Assembly: GCF_008933115.1 (NCBI RefSeq)
Contig: NZ_WBVO01000009.1
Location: 1-64,000, forward strand
Direction of reading: 5' to 3'
DNA from: Phaeocystidibacter luteus
Lineage (GTDB): Bacteria > Bacteroidota > Bacteroidia > Flavobacteriales > Schleiferiaceae
Length of the DNA stretch: 64,000 bases
A program made the position numbers and the translations under genes. Under the pieces are notes generated by a model. It searched no databases. It had not been told where the DNA came from and saw nothing but the letters and a program-made list of their open reading frames with translations. Below, piece after piece: positions 7,818 to 17,351 of this stretch (within the stretch, counting starts at the first letter, position 1; the number at the start of each line of letters is the position of its first letter).

Positions 7818-8212
7818 AAGATTTATTGACTAGCATCAAAGCCCAAACCTCCAACTCATTCAGTAGGCAGTTTACTGTTACTGAACCGAAAGCCGATAAA
7901 ACCGGCAAACTCAAATTGTGGGACCTCCTCACCGAAATAGAGGAAAGCACCAGCGAACCCACGAAACAACTTTGTAGCGTTGCGCCAGAGTACGAGAAGC
8001 ACAGAAGAAATGTAAACCTCGACAAGTTCAGCGATGCTCATCTAGGCGATGAAGTGGAAATTCTTGCCCGCTTCTACCCTTCCGAAAAAAGAACCGTCAA
8101 GCTGCGCCTCTTCGTCCGGGTACTAAAAGGCCCGAAACGCACCAAGAAGGTGGCTCGGGCCGAGTATACATACGAAGCCGTTCACGAGAAACAGCTTTCA
8201 AAGGCGAGCTAA
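7814..8212 (+). CDS. Small protein of unknown function, perhaps hotdog-fold
   Basis: This 132-residue protein is not confidently recognised. Its second half (FSDAHLGDEVEILARFYP, a basic strand-rich stretch, then ARAEYTYEAV) has the rhythm of the C-terminal half of hotdog-fold acyl-CoA thioesterases. The catalytic N-terminal half of such an enzyme is missing, so the resemblance is only suggestive. It has no signal peptide. Its stop codon directly abuts that of the convergent exonuclease III gene with no base between. Confidence 0.65.
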   Translation: MKDLLTSIKAQTSNSFSRQFTVTEPKADKTGKLKLWDLLTEIEESTSEPTKQLCSVAPEYEKHRRNVNLDKFSDAHLGDEVEILARFYPSEKRTVKLRLFVRVLKGPKRTKKVARAEYTYEAVHEKQLSKAS

Positions 8213-8980
8213 TTAGCTGCCAGATAATACCAATCCAACGGGACAGTGGTCGGAGCCTTCGACCTCATTCAGGATGAAGGCCTCCTCCACTTGATCCCTA
8301 AGGGACTTGGAAACCAAGAAATAATCGAGACGCCAGCCGATGTTCTTTTCCCTGGCTTGACCTCGGTAGCTCCACCAACTGTACTTCACTTCTTCAGGAT
8401 GCATTTCCCTGAACGTATCTATCATACCAGATTCCAAAAATCGAGTCATCCCATCAATCTCAACCTGGGTGTAACCAGCAGTCTTGTTGTAATTTGACTT
8501 CGGACGAGCAATGTCGATTTCCTGATGAGCCACATTCAAATCACCACACCAAATCACAGGCTTCTTCTTTTCTAAATTCTGTAGATAAACCAACATAGCT
8601 TTGTCCCACTCCTCACGGTAATCCAATCTTTTCAATCCATTACCCGAGTTTGGCACATACGTAGTCACCAGATAGTGATCCTCAAACTCGGCCGCAATTA
8701 CGCGTCCTTCTTGATCGTGCTCTTCTATACCTAGACCATAGCTCACCGAAATAGGTTCAGTACGTGTGAGAATGGCAGTACCCGAATACCCCTTTCTTTC
8801 TGCTCCGTATCCATATACCTTGTACTCCTCCAAGTCAGCAACTGCCTCAGCCGTTTGCTCTGGAGTAGCCTTGGTCTCTTGAAGACAAATTGCATCGGGA
8901 TTCATCGCTCTAACCGACTCTGCAAATCCCTTTTTTGCCGCCGCTCGCACACCGTTTACGTTCCAGGATATATACTTCAT
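8213..8980 (-). CDS. xth: Exodeoxyribonuclease III
   Basis: This cytoplasmic base-excision-repair enzyme cleaves DNA at abasic sites and removes 3' blocking groups. At 255 residues it has the usual length. The metal and catalytic motifs are present: WNVNGVRA at the N-terminus, QET with the metal-binding Glu at residue 35, GDLNVAH, and SDHCP near the C-terminus, as well as the WRLDYFLVS strand. It is a single gene convergent with the upstream small protein. Confidence 0.95.
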   Translation of the reverse strand: MKYISWNVNGVRAAAKKGFAESVRAMNPDAICLQETKATPEQTAEAVADLEEYKVYGYGAERKGYSGTAILTRTEPISVSYGLGIEEHDQEGRVIAAEFEDHYLVTTYVPNSGNGLKRLDYREEWDKAMLVYLQNLEKKKPVIWCGDLNVAHQEIDIARPKSNYNKTAGYTQVEIDGMTRFLESGMIDTFREMHPEEVKYSWWSYRGQAREKNIGWRLDYFLVSKSLRDQVEEAFILNEVEGSDHCPVGLVLSGS

Positions 8981-9057
8981 ACACTAATTCTTTCTGTTCA
9001 ATCGGCAAGATACAGGGATGCCGTGAAAATGCACAGCGATAACTTACCTTAGTCGGC

Positions 9058-9744
9058 ATGAAATACCTGTTGTTCTTTTTTAGCGCAGTCTTCATGATCT
9101 CTTGTGGGTCCCAGAAAGCTACTTCTGGAATTGCGAAGGCCGAACGCCAAACGTACAAGATGTTCATTCAAGAGGACGGATATTTGAGTCAAACTCCAGC
9201 CATGCAACATGTGGAGTTGATTCCTGAGAAGTATGGGTTCACCTACGTAAGAACACTTGAAGGGCCAGGGGTCTCACTCATCGATTCAATTTACTTCCAC
9301 CCAAACGGCCAACCACGTGAACACGTGATGAAGCACTATGGAAACACTAAGCGAGTAGTGTACAGCAAGCCAAACATTTTCATGATTGAACTCGGAGACA
9401 CGGCTCGCATCATCAACGAGTATGATACCGTGTACGATGCATTGCAACTCGACCTTGTCCTAAGAGGGTATGACACCCTTGGAATCACGAGAGACATCCC
9501 ATTCTTTCTGCCCACTTCTGGCGACTTTACTTTCTATGAAATCCAGGAGATTAGAGAAGACAGCATTCCGGCTCATTGGCTGACACGGGAAGAAATCCCA
9601 GTTGTACATCGATTTGCGGCCGGTTCAGGTACATTGTACGAAGCATGGTATGCCGAAGGAGAGGTCTTACCCGTAAAAATGAGAGTTCGATCTGGCGGTA
9701 CTCAATACGTCTATTTGAGATACATCGTAGAGGAAATGGAATAA
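9058..9744 (+). CDS. Lipoprotein of unknown function
   Basis: The 228-residue product starts with a lipoprotein signal peptide (hydrophobic core, then MISCGS, lipid anchor at Cys16). The mature part is rich in beta-prone segments and acidic residues and has no motif I recognise. A HPNGQPREHVMKHY segment recalls toxin-antidote MORN-like repeats, but only one copy is seen. It meets the convergent ypdA-like gene with one base between stop codons. Confidence 0.75.
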   Translation: MKYLLFFFSAVFMISCGSQKATSGIAKAERQTYKMFIQEDGYLSQTPAMQHVELIPEKYGFTYVRTLEGPGVSLIDSIYFHPNGQPREHVMKHYGNTKRVVYSKPNIFMIELGDTARIINEYDTVYDALQLDLVLRGYDTLGITRDIPFFLPTSGDFTFYEIQEIREDSIPAHWLTREEIPVVHRFAAGSGTLYEAWYAEGEVLPVKMRVRSGGTQYVYLRYIVEEME

Positions 9745-9745
9745 C

Positions 9746-10714
9746 CTATTCGGCTGCCGTGATGTGATCAATTATCACATCTGCATGCACTCTACTGTTC
9801 TCAATAAACCACTTGTTCGTTTCCATACCCCCGCAGATTACCCCAGCAAGGTAAAGGCCAGGTACATTCGTTTCCATGGAATCTGGATTGTAGACTGGCT
9901 TTCTCTTTTCATCATCAGCAATATCAATTCCCATAGCACGTAGAAACTGATAGTTCGGTTCATAGCCGGTTAGCGCAAGTACGAAATCGTTCGGGAGCTC
10001 TGTCGTGCCATCAGGAGTTTGGACCACGATGCTTTCCTCACGGATTTCAGATACACTGGAATTGAATATAGCCCGAATGCTTCCCTCTTTAATTCGATTC
10101 TCGACATCCGGCTTCACCCAATACTTAACGCGCTCTCCTATTTCACTTCCTCTCACAATCATGGTCACATCTGCCCCCTTTCGGTAACACTCTAGCGCGG
10201 CGTCAACAGCCGAATTCATCGCACCAATGATCGCCAGCTTCTGACCGTAATACGGATGTGCTTCGCGGTAATAGTGTGCCACTTTTGGCAGGTGTTCTCC
10301 AGGAATGCCAACCTGATGCGGAATGTCATAGAATCCAGTGGCCAGTATAACCTTAGAGGCTACAAAACTCGACTTGGATGTTTTTACATAGAACAGATCA
10401 TCCTCTCGCTTTTCTACGCTTTTGACCGATTCGTACAAGCGGGTATTCAACTTCCAACTCTGAGCCACTCTACGATAATACTCCAGCGCTTCGCTTCGAG
10501 TTGGTTTGTGATTATGACTGATAAAGGGTACACCCCCGATTTCCAACTTATCCGAAGTGGAAAAGAATGTCATGCCCAATGGGTAATTGTAAAGCGAGTT
10601 CACGAGTGGGCCTTTGTCGATAATGACATATTCAAGCCCCTTCTTCTGAGCCTCAATCCCACATGCCAAGCCAATAGGTCCAGCCCCAACAATCACTAAA
10701 TCCACAGTCTTCAT
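9746..10714 (-). CDS. ypdA: YpdA-family FAD/NADPH oxidoreductase (putative bacillithiol disulfide reductase)
   Basis: The 322-residue flavoprotein has an FAD-binding GAGPIG at residues 10-15, a second dinucleotide site around IIGAMNSAVDAALE, and the closing GLYLAGVICGG/MET segment where the flavin O3' side chain sits. It lacks the CxxC pair of thioredoxin reductases, as expected of YpdA. The known family member reduces bacillithiol disulfide with NADPH in the cytoplasm. It lies 39 bases downstream of a peroxiredoxin-like gene on the same strand, a context fitting thiol redox homeostasis. The thiol substrate here is inferred from family only. Confidence 0.88.
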   Translation of the reverse strand: MKTVDLVIVGAGPIGLACGIEAQKKGLEYVIIDKGPLVNSLYNYPLGMTFFSTSDKLEIGGVPFISHNHKPTRSEALEYYRRVAQSWKLNTRLYESVKSVEKREDDLFYVKTSKSSFVASKVILATGFYDIPHQVGIPGEHLPKVAHYYREAHPYYGQKLAIIGAMNSAVDAALECYRKGADVTMIVRGSEIGERVKYWVKPDVENRIKEGSIRAIFNSSVSEIREESIVVQTPDGTTELPNDFVLALTGYEPNYQFLRAMGIDIADDEKRKPVYNPDSMETNVPGLYLAGVICGGMETNKWFIENSRVHADVIIDHITAAE

Positions 10715-10753
10715 ACTACAAAGAACTGAAACAGTACCGTAGTGTTCAAAGAA

Positions 10754-11362
10754 TCAAAGGTTATCGTAAATCTCCGTTGGAGTAGCTCTTACACGATAGT
10801 TAATATCGAAGTATCTCCATGATATCACTCCGTTAGAATCGATGATGTATGTTGCAGGCACCGGAAGAACAACAACCTCTTGATCGTTCGTTTCACTTAA
10901 ATCGGTTTCCAATACATTCACAATCTTATCCTGATAGGCTTCAGTTACTTCGAAGTCAACATCGAAGTACTTCATCAATTCTCCTGTGTGGTCTACCACA
11001 ATGTGAAGCTGTCCGCCAACTAATTCGTTGACCATCTCCACTTCCTCCTCTTCGGCTTGCGGTGTTATCGCAATAATTGTAGCTCCTTTCGAGGTGAGTT
11101 CGTCAATGCTGTCCGTCAATCTTGCAAGTTGTCTTGTGCAGTAAGGGCACCATGAGCCGCGGTAAAATAACACTACCGTTGGACCATCATTCACAAGAGA
11201 TATAGCTTCACCAAATTGGTCCTCGAGCTCCATATTCACGAGCGAGTCGCCAACTTCAAGTCCCAGCGGCAAATCGTCTTCCTCCATTCCATATGAAGTA
11301 GGTGTTTGAGCATGAATCAATGTGGCAAATAGAAGGGTAACAGCAGTTATCAAGTAGCGCAT
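10754..11362 (-). CDS. Exported peroxiredoxin-like (AhpC/TSA family) protein
   Basis: This 202-residue protein starts with a signal peptide (MRYLITAVTLLFATLIHAQ) and then a thioredoxin-fold peroxiredoxin domain. The active-site segment is FYRGSWCPYCTRQL, with a CPYC pair like that of the AhpC/TSA proteins related to Prx-like2. It probably reduces peroxides or disulfides in the periplasm. I chose the ATG at 11362, because the longer frame adds 17 residues ahead of a perfect signal peptide. The ypdA-like gene follows on the same strand. Confidence 0.85.
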   Translation of the reverse strand: MRYLITAVTLLFATLIHAQTPTSYGMEEDDLPLGLEVGDSLVNMELEDQFGEAISLVNDGPTVVLFYRGSWCPYCTRQLARLTDSIDELTSKGATIIAITPQAEEEEVEMVNELVGGQLHIVVDHTGELMKYFDVDFEVTEAYQDKIVNVLETDLSETNDQEVVVLPVPATYIIDSNGVISWRYFDINYRVRATPTEIYDNL

Positions 11363-11416
11363 AAAATGTATTTTGATGTTGTAACGACAATATTCGACGC
11401 GAAGTTGAGACACTCC

Positions 11417-13660
11417 TTACTTTTTCAACTTAATATGTGCTAAAGCAAGTCGTAATTCTTGATAGCTGAAGGCATTGTCCACATCCTTCCTCCAATCGCT
11501 TAATCCGTCCTGACCTTTATACGATCTAAGTATTTCCTCAGCCTTGGCCGGAGGCAGCAGCTTCATGAAATCCACGCGCTCAATTGAAATGCCTCTGGCC
11601 AGGTGGCCAACAATCGTCGTCTCCGTCAATTCTCGTTTTTCTGCAATTTGTGCGATGGATAATCCTTCTTCATATAAACTGAAGGTCTCTTCAAAAGTTG
11701 AAACTTTTTTACCTCCTCGTGCTTTAGACTTACTTCGAACTCTCTTCCCTGTTCTCAGTGCTTTATCTTCCGCCGCTCTAGCCTTCTGCGCAGTGATTTG
11801 CTCTATGCGCCAATTCGTTATAGCCTTCTCGGATTTGGTATTCTTCTCTATAACTTTTCCCGCAAGCAGCGCTTCGCACCGGTGGATGATCTCATCTATC
11901 CTTCTCCACTTCTGCATGAACTCATGATCTAGTTCGTCGAGTTCATTTATCATTTTCTTAGTCCCGGAAAATGCAGCTAAATCCGCACGAAAACCGAAGA
12001 GGCTAACCAGTATAGTTTTGAGTTCCGATTCAAAATATTCAACGCCTTTGGTCAGTCTTTCAAACAGTTGATCTTCTTCACTTGCATTCAACAGACTGTT
12101 GAGCTGCGACCTAAAACGAGCACCTATCTGAATCAGCTCACCCACCTTACTCACCCACTCATCGGGCCACTTAGCTACGCGTTCGACATCGAACGGAAGC
12201 GGGCGCGGCCACCTCTCAATCGACTTGCCAACCAGCCGTGCAATCGGCATCAAATCAAAGGCCTCGTTCAACAACAACTGCATGTACTGCTTCTGGCCGG
12301 TCTTTAAATCCTGAACGTGGTTGGCCGACTTCCTTTTCTCTTCACTGAAATGAACAATATCTGGATCGCTTTGTACAGCCGATAAGGGCACGGGCGTTCG
12401 TAGGATGAGGCCATCTAGCGAGCGTAAACGACTGAGTGCAACGTATACCTGACCAGGTGCAAAAGCCCGACCTACATCGATGACTGCTCTATCGAAGGTC
12501 AACCCTTGACTCTTGTGAATCGTAACGGCCCATGCGAGTTTAAGCGGAAATTGCTGGAAGGTACCAACGACGTCCAATTGGGGGCTAAGCGAATCGTCCT
12601 CCACCGTGTATTTAGCATTCTCCCAAGTCTCTTTGGGTACGAGGAATTCGTCTTCCTCACCCTCGAGCACAACAGTTATCTCATCCTCTTCTAGTCCTAC
12701 AACTTTTGCAAGTTTGCCGTTGTAGTAGCGTTTATCCTGACTAGAATCGTTGCGGATAAACATGACCTGCGCTCCTATCTTCAGTTCTATTTCTCTCGAG
12801 CACGGATACATGGATTCAGAAAAATCTCCTTCGATTTTAGCGCGATAGAAATGAGATTCCCCTTCGAGTTCCGCAAGTGAGTTTTGGTTGATATCATCGA
12901 CCAAACGATTGTGCGTAGCCAGCGTAATTACCCCCTCCGGATGTTCTTCTTCGGGCAGATAATGGGAGTTTAATATTTCTCTGTCGGCCGCCGTGATTCG
13001 ATTCTGACGCAAATTGTTGAGCACGTCAATAAACACGTCATCGCTCTGGCGATAAATCTTAGTGAGTTCTACATAGATAAGTCCGCTTTGCTTCAGCGCC
13101 AATGAGTTGAAGAAATTCGCATTGGGATAATACCGATGCATCAAGCTTCGCTCGTGGTCCTTTACAATGGGCGGCAACTGAAAAAGGTCACCGATAAAGA
13201 GCAGCTGCACACCACCAAACGGCTGGTCCCAAATATTCTTGGCAGACTTGAGTCGGAGGTCAATTGCATCGAGGATATCCGCGCGAAGCATACTCACTTC
13301 ATCAATAATGAGCAGCTCAAGACTCCGCAAAACGAGCCTCTTCACCTTACTCAAACGGTGATGAGAGATTAGAATATTTCGGGTGTAGAAGCCTTGGTTT
13401 TGATCCGCACTCATCCGAAAGTTCGAATCGGGAATATAGGTGCCGAAAGGAAGTGAAAATTGGGAATGAATAGTCGCTCCACCTGCGTTAAGCGCCGCAA
13501 TACCAGTGGGCGCAACAATCATATAATTCTTGTGGGTATGCTCAGCAAGATCCCTCAGGAAAGTCGTTTTCCCCGTGCCTGCTTTTCCAGTGAGAAAGAT
13601 ATTTCTCGCCGTTCGGTTCACGAAGGCAGCTGCGACTTGTATGGGATCGTTTTTCGACAT
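11417..13660 (-). CDS. PIF1-type DNA helicase with C-terminal helix-turn-helix
   Basis: The 747-residue superfamily 1 helicase has Walker A GKAGTGKTT at residues 25-33, a DEVSM Walker B, GDLFQLPPI, and near residue 400 the TIHKSQGLTFDRA and VYVALSR motifs typical of PIF1/RecD-like helicases. The last 250 residues are specific to Bacteroidota-type members and contain a predicted helix-turn-helix (SLYEEGLSIAQIAEKRELTETTI) preceded by a Lys/Arg-rich stretch. Such proteins unwind DNA 5' to 3'; the role in this organism is unknown. It is transcribed alone. Confidence 0.9.
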   Translation of the reverse strand: MSKNDPIQVAAAFVNRTARNIFLTGKAGTGKTTFLRDLAEHTHKNYMIVAPTGIAALNAGGATIHSQFSLPFGTYIPDSNFRMSADQNQGFYTRNILISHHRLSKVKRLVLRSLELLIIDEVSMLRADILDAIDLRLKSAKNIWDQPFGGVQLLFIGDLFQLPPIVKDHERSLMHRYYPNANFFNSLALKQSGLIYVELTKIYRQSDDVFIDVLNNLRQNRITAADREILNSHYLPEEEHPEGVITLATHNRLVDDINQNSLAELEGESHFYRAKIEGDFSESMYPCSREIELKIGAQVMFIRNDSSQDKRYYNGKLAKVVGLEEDEITVVLEGEEDEFLVPKETWENAKYTVEDDSLSPQLDVVGTFQQFPLKLAWAVTIHKSQGLTFDRAVIDVGRAFAPGQVYVALSRLRSLDGLILRTPVPLSAVQSDPDIVHFSEEKRKSANHVQDLKTGQKQYMQLLLNEAFDLMPIARLVGKSIERWPRPLPFDVERVAKWPDEWVSKVGELIQIGARFRSQLNSLLNASEEDQLFERLTKGVEYFESELKTILVSLFGFRADLAAFSGTKKMINELDELDHEFMQKWRRIDEIIHRCEALLAGKVIEKNTKSEKAITNWRIEQITAQKARAAEDKALRTGKRVRSKSKARGGKKVSTFEETFSLYEEGLSIAQIAEKRELTETTIVGHLARGISIERVDFMKLLPPAKAEEILRSYKGQDGLSDWRKDVDNAFSYQELRLALAHIKLKK

Positions 13661-13738
13661 AAAGTTTCCTGTTCGAGAGGATTATGTCACGAAGATAGGG
13701 AGGGTAAAATTCGCACCCCCTGATTTCAAACCATGAAT

Positions 13739-15457
13739 TTAGGAGATGACCTGTTCTCCCATGAATTTGATGATGATTCTGCGCAGTTCATCCGTGCTCA
13801 CAGGTTTGGTCAAGAAATCATCCATCCCCGCATCTATGGCCTTCTTTCTCGATTCTTCAAAGGCATCGGCTGTAAGGGCAACCACAGCTTGTCGTGACCT
13901 CGAGTTCTCACCTTCAAACTGACGCCATTCTTGAATCGTTTCAATTCCAGATTTAATCGGCATTTGAATATCGAGAAATACGATATCCCAATCCTGTTCT
14001 TTCATCATTCGGATGGCATCTTCCCCATTGCTCGCGGTTTCAATGGTAGGATTCCAGCGTTCAATCATCTTCTTGAAAACAAGCTGATTCATCAGATTAT
14101 CCTCTACGAGCAAAAATCTAGAGTTGTCTAGTGCAAGATCAACTTCCGTTTTGCGCACTTCACTTTGATTCGGACGGTCGTTCCACCACGTGTACGGAAT
14201 GTTGAACTCGAAGCGCGATCCTTTATCAACCTCACTTGTGACATGTATAGATCCACCCATTCCTTCAATGAAACGTTGGGTGATTGTGAGTCCTAACCCC
14301 GTTCCTCCATAGTGACGAGATGTGCTCGATTCGCTCTGCTCGAAGCTGGCAAATACAGAATCCAGTCGCTCAGCAGGAATACCAATCCCTGTATCGCAAA
14401 CGCAGACATTTAGATTCCCCTGCTCACCGTTCCTTTCGAATTTGGCCTTAACGGTTATCGAACCATTCGCGGTAAACTTCACTGCATTCCCAATGAGGTT
14501 GACCATGGCTTGGGATAGCTTCTGTGGGTCGCCTTTGATTGAATCGGGTAAGTCGGTGTAATCGACTTCAAAGGCCAGACCTTTCTCTGAAATTCGATAA
14601 TCAAAGGTTCGTCTAATGCCTTCAAATACCTTGGTTGGTGAAAACGGAATATTCTCATACACCATCTTACCAGCCTCAATTTTCGAAAAGTCTAAGATTT
14701 CATTGATGATACCGAGCAGACTGTCAGCGCTGTATTTTATAGCTTCCAGGTACTCATTCGATTGGGGGTTTTCCTTTAAAAGGACGTCGGTAAGACCTGT
14801 AATAGCATTGAGTGGTGTACGAATCTCATGCGTCATTTTAGAAAGGAAATCCGACTTGGCTTGCGTAGCGGCTTCGGCTTCTTCTTTCGCCTTCTCGAGA
14901 CGCATATTCGCGTGTACATTTTCGGTGACATTCACACCGTATCCGATGTAAAACCTCAACTTCCCTTCTGAATCAAATTGAGGGTGCAAGCGGCTTAAGA
15001 TGTACTTATCCTTACCGTCGATGTGCCATTTCTCAACCCAATCTGCCGTGGTAGGATTCGCCTTCAACTGCTCGAAGACCGCTATTCGTTTCTCAACGAC
15101 ATCTTTGGGCATCTGAATTTTCTCAGCAACTTCTTCATTGGTCTTGCCGTAGCACCACTCCCGCAACTTCGGGTCTGGAATCGTTCGTGAATTGATAAAG
15201 ATGTAGCGGCCATCGGAATCCAGTACTCCCAACCGAGCCGGAAGTACATTGAATATTAACTCGTAAAACTCTTTCTGTCGCTTGATTTCTCGCATCCGCT
15301 CTTCAATCTCCTTCTCCAAGGAATCATTGATTTCAGTCAAGCGTTTGTTCGCCTTGTACAACTCTAACGAGTGTTGTTCAAGGTGCTGCTCAGCCTGTTT
15401 ACGAGCGGCCTTTTCGCGTTCGAGACGACGTCTTAGTATTTCGAGCTCTTCGCTCAT
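13739..15457 (-). CDS. H-NOX-associated hybrid sensor histidine kinase
   Basis: The 572-residue cytoplasmic protein has an N-terminal coiled coil (residues 1-65), a PAS domain (about 66-185), a HisKA dimerisation helix with phospho-acceptor His210 (MTHEIRTPLNAI), an HATPase domain with DTGIGIP and GGTGLGL, and a C-terminal receiver with Asp496 (FLDIQMP). There are no membrane segments. Its start overlaps the stop of the upstream H-NOX gene by four bases (ATGA), the usual arrangement of an H-NOX with its partner kinase. By analogy with such pairs, haem ligation of NO changes kinase activity and phosphate passes to the receiver and on to an unlinked Hpt or regulator. Confidence 0.92.
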   Translation of the reverse strand: MSEELEILRRRLEREKAARKQAEQHLEQHSLELYKANKRLTEINDSLEKEIEERMREIKRQKEFYELIFNVLPARLGVLDSDGRYIFINSRTIPDPKLREWCYGKTNEEVAEKIQMPKDVVEKRIAVFEQLKANPTTADWVEKWHIDGKDKYILSRLHPQFDSEGKLRFYIGYGVNVTENVHANMRLEKAKEEAEAATQAKSDFLSKMTHEIRTPLNAITGLTDVLLKENPQSNEYLEAIKYSADSLLGIINEILDFSKIEAGKMVYENIPFSPTKVFEGIRRTFDYRISEKGLAFEVDYTDLPDSIKGDPQKLSQAMVNLIGNAVKFTANGSITVKAKFERNGEQGNLNVCVCDTGIGIPAERLDSVFASFEQSESSTSRHYGGTGLGLTITQRFIEGMGGSIHVTSEVDKGSRFEFNIPYTWWNDRPNQSEVRKTEVDLALDNSRFLLVEDNLMNQLVFKKMIERWNPTIETASNGEDAIRMMKEQDWDIVFLDIQMPIKSGIETIQEWRQFEGENSRSRQAVVALTADAFEESRKKAIDAGMDDFLTKPVSTDELRRIIIKFMGEQVIS

Positions 15458-15993
15458 TTAGGCGATGTAAGTATAAAGAGTACTCTCGATCCGTCTGAAT
15501 CGAGTGTTCTCATTTGAATGTCCAAGGGCACATTGAAGTGTTTTGCGGAAGCCTCAATCAATCCTTCAGCCAAGGATGACATTTGTCTGGGTGAGATGTA
15601 AGTGAGCCGAAGTACATTGTCCTCACGCTCATGATCAAACCTCGGCAACTGTGCATCCGGATAAAGCTTCAAAACCTCTATATGGATATAGTCATCCACC
15701 TTCTCGAGCAGGTCGAAAGGGTGCGCCATACCTTCGAAGAACGCCGGGTACCCCTTGGCAAACACACCAAATAGATGGTGACCAAATTGATTTAACATAA
15801 CGGGAATCTCTACGCCAGTTACCTTGTTCGCACTGACGAGAATATTGACTGCTTCCTCATGCGGATATGTACCCACAGCGGTGTATGCTCCGCCATGTGG
15901 CAGATTTGCTCCCTGAATGATTTCGTCGGCTTTGGCCATTCCAAACACCTCCTCAACCATCTCCAATATCTCTACAAAAACAACTCCTTTCAT
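15454..15993 (-). CDS. H-NOX haem-based nitric oxide sensor
   Basis: This 179-residue soluble protein begins MKGVVFVEILEMVEEVFG, as usual for the family. It contains the haem-ligand histidine His104 in VDDYIHIEVLKLYPDAQLP, with the conserved YP.A.LP motif following, and the YxSxR haem-propionate motif as YISPR. The family binds NO (and sometimes O2) through ferrous haem b. It is translationally coupled to the downstream hybrid kinase, so it should be that kinase's sensory input. I chose the start at 15993; eight further in-frame residues upstream are not conserved in the family. Confidence 0.95.
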   Translation of the reverse strand: MKGVVFVEILEMVEEVFGMAKADEIIQGANLPHGGAYTAVGTYPHEEAVNILVSANKVTGVEIPVMLNQFGHHLFGVFAKGYPAFFEGMAHPFDLLEKVDDYIHIEVLKLYPDAQLPRFDHEREDNVLRLTYISPRQMSSLAEGLIEASAKHFNVPLDIQMRTLDSDGSRVLFILTSPK

Positions 15994-16090
15994 CTGTACT
16001 TCTTTTAGTAAGAACAAGGTACAGCATCAAGTTACGTAAAAAGAACCGCTCATCGAGCGCACCTACCTTTTGGTCGAAAAGTTTAGGCAC

Positions 16091-16120
16091 AAAAAAAGCC
16101 GCGAATTGGATCGCGGCTTT
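16091..16120 (-). terminator. Terminator between the di-haem peroxidase gene and the H-NOX gene
   Basis: On the minus strand AAAGCCGCGA pairs with TCGCGGCTTT around a six-base loop, and the stem continues into a run of T. It closes the peroxidase transcript, so the H-NOX operon needs its own promoter. Confidence 0.85.
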
Positions 16121-16144
16121 CAACGTTTAATCACTTAGGATTCC

Positions 16145-17299
16145 CTATTTAAATGGGTCGCCATACTTGCTATCTGTCATTAGTGTATTGTCGCCTAATG
16201 TCTCCAAGAACGCTACCAGGGCATTTTTCTCTACTTGAGTGAGATTTAATTGCTGTGGCTGTCCGCCTGGTCTCAAACGATTGTCTAAAGCCGGACCATC
16301 CAACACTCCGTTGTCGTAATGCTCAACTACTTCGAGCAATGTCGAAAAACGACCATCGTGCATGAAGTGCTGACCATCTTCAACCGTCTTCAAGCTCGGC
16401 GATTTGAATACTACGGTTTCTCCTGCGTCGAGTCCATTACTTCTAGATGCGACATCGAGCGTAAACACCGGAGGCACGTGACAACCTGCACAGCCAGCTC
16501 CGCCAGCATTAGGTGGATCTAGGAACAAGCCCTTACCTGTATTCTCCTGAGCCGTAAAGTTGGGGAAGTCAGCTCGAATTCCATTTCCAGGGGCGTTGAG
16601 GTTATATACTTGAGCATATCCCGCATCAAACTTGCTATTTACACTTATCATCGAGCGGATGAACTGCGCCATGGCGAATTGCATGCGTGCTTCCGTAATC
16701 TGATCATCGCCAAAGGCAAGCTCAAAGAGTTCAGGATAGTAATCCAAGTCCTCCATCTTCGCTATCAAGGCAGCAATACCACCGTTAGATGCATCGAACC
16801 CCATCTCAACTTCATTCTGAATTGGCTGCGTAGTTTGCGCTTCCAAAGTGGCTGCTCGCTTATCCCAGAAGAAGGATTCCCCTTCGTAAAAACGAGAGTT
16901 GGCCAAGCGCATACTGTGTACATCTGTCAATCCGCCCTCAAAACCAGTGCTAAATTGATCTGGGTCTGAAAAAGCATCATTCGGTGTATGGCATGAGGCA
17001 CAAGAAACGGTTCCATTGAAGCTGAGTTCCTCGTCATAAAAAAGTACTCTGCCCAAAGTAGCACCTTCATTGGTGATCATGTTGTTCGCTGGGGTGTTGT
17101 CGAACCTTGCAAACACATCGTTGTCATAGAATGCAGGAAACTGCTGATTGACGTAATCTGGCAGGTTTTCTGGGTCGATATTCAATGCCGCCTCTATTCC
17201 GGCATATTGATTCGGGTTCGCATTGTCTACGGGTTGTTCATCTTCTGGCTGACATGCCAAGATAGACAACGCTAGGGGGATGATCAGAACTCTCTTCAT
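16145..17299 (-). CDS. Di-haem cytochrome c peroxidase family lipoprotein
   Basis: This 384-residue protein has a lipoprotein signal ending ILAC (Cys16) and two c-type haem motifs, CASCH at residues 100-104 and CAGCH at 270-274, in the layout of bacterial cytochrome c peroxidase/MauG proteins. An additional GQHFMHDGRFSTLLEVVEHYD segment carries the conserved C-terminal histidine and arginine region. The family uses electrons from small cytochromes to reduce hydrogen peroxide in the periplasm, or oxidises bound substrates. It is separated by a terminator from the H-NOX pair. Confidence 0.92.
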   Translation of the reverse strand: MKRVLIIPLALSILACQPEDEQPVDNANPNQYAGIEAALNIDPENLPDYVNQQFPAFYDNDVFARFDNTPANNMITNEGATLGRVLFYDEELSFNGTVSCASCHTPNDAFSDPDQFSTGFEGGLTDVHSMRLANSRFYEGESFFWDKRAATLEAQTTQPIQNEVEMGFDASNGGIAALIAKMEDLDYYPELFELAFGDDQITEARMQFAMAQFIRSMISVNSKFDAGYAQVYNLNAPGNGIRADFPNFTAQENTGKGLFLDPPNAGGAGCAGCHVPPVFTLDVASRSNGLDAGETVVFKSPSLKTVEDGQHFMHDGRFSTLLEVVEHYDNGVLDGPALDNRLRPGGQPQQLNLTQVEKNALVAFLETLGDNTLMTDSKYGDPFK

Positions 17300-17351
17300 A
17301 TCAATTCGCTTGTAGTAGTTGAGCGTTTGATGCAGAAGATAGCGCTTCGGT

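Noticed and set aside
11417-13660. PIF1 helicase as a phage-defence gene
   Set aside because: No defence partners lie nearby, and this helicase type with HTH tail is common housekeeping in Bacteroidota.
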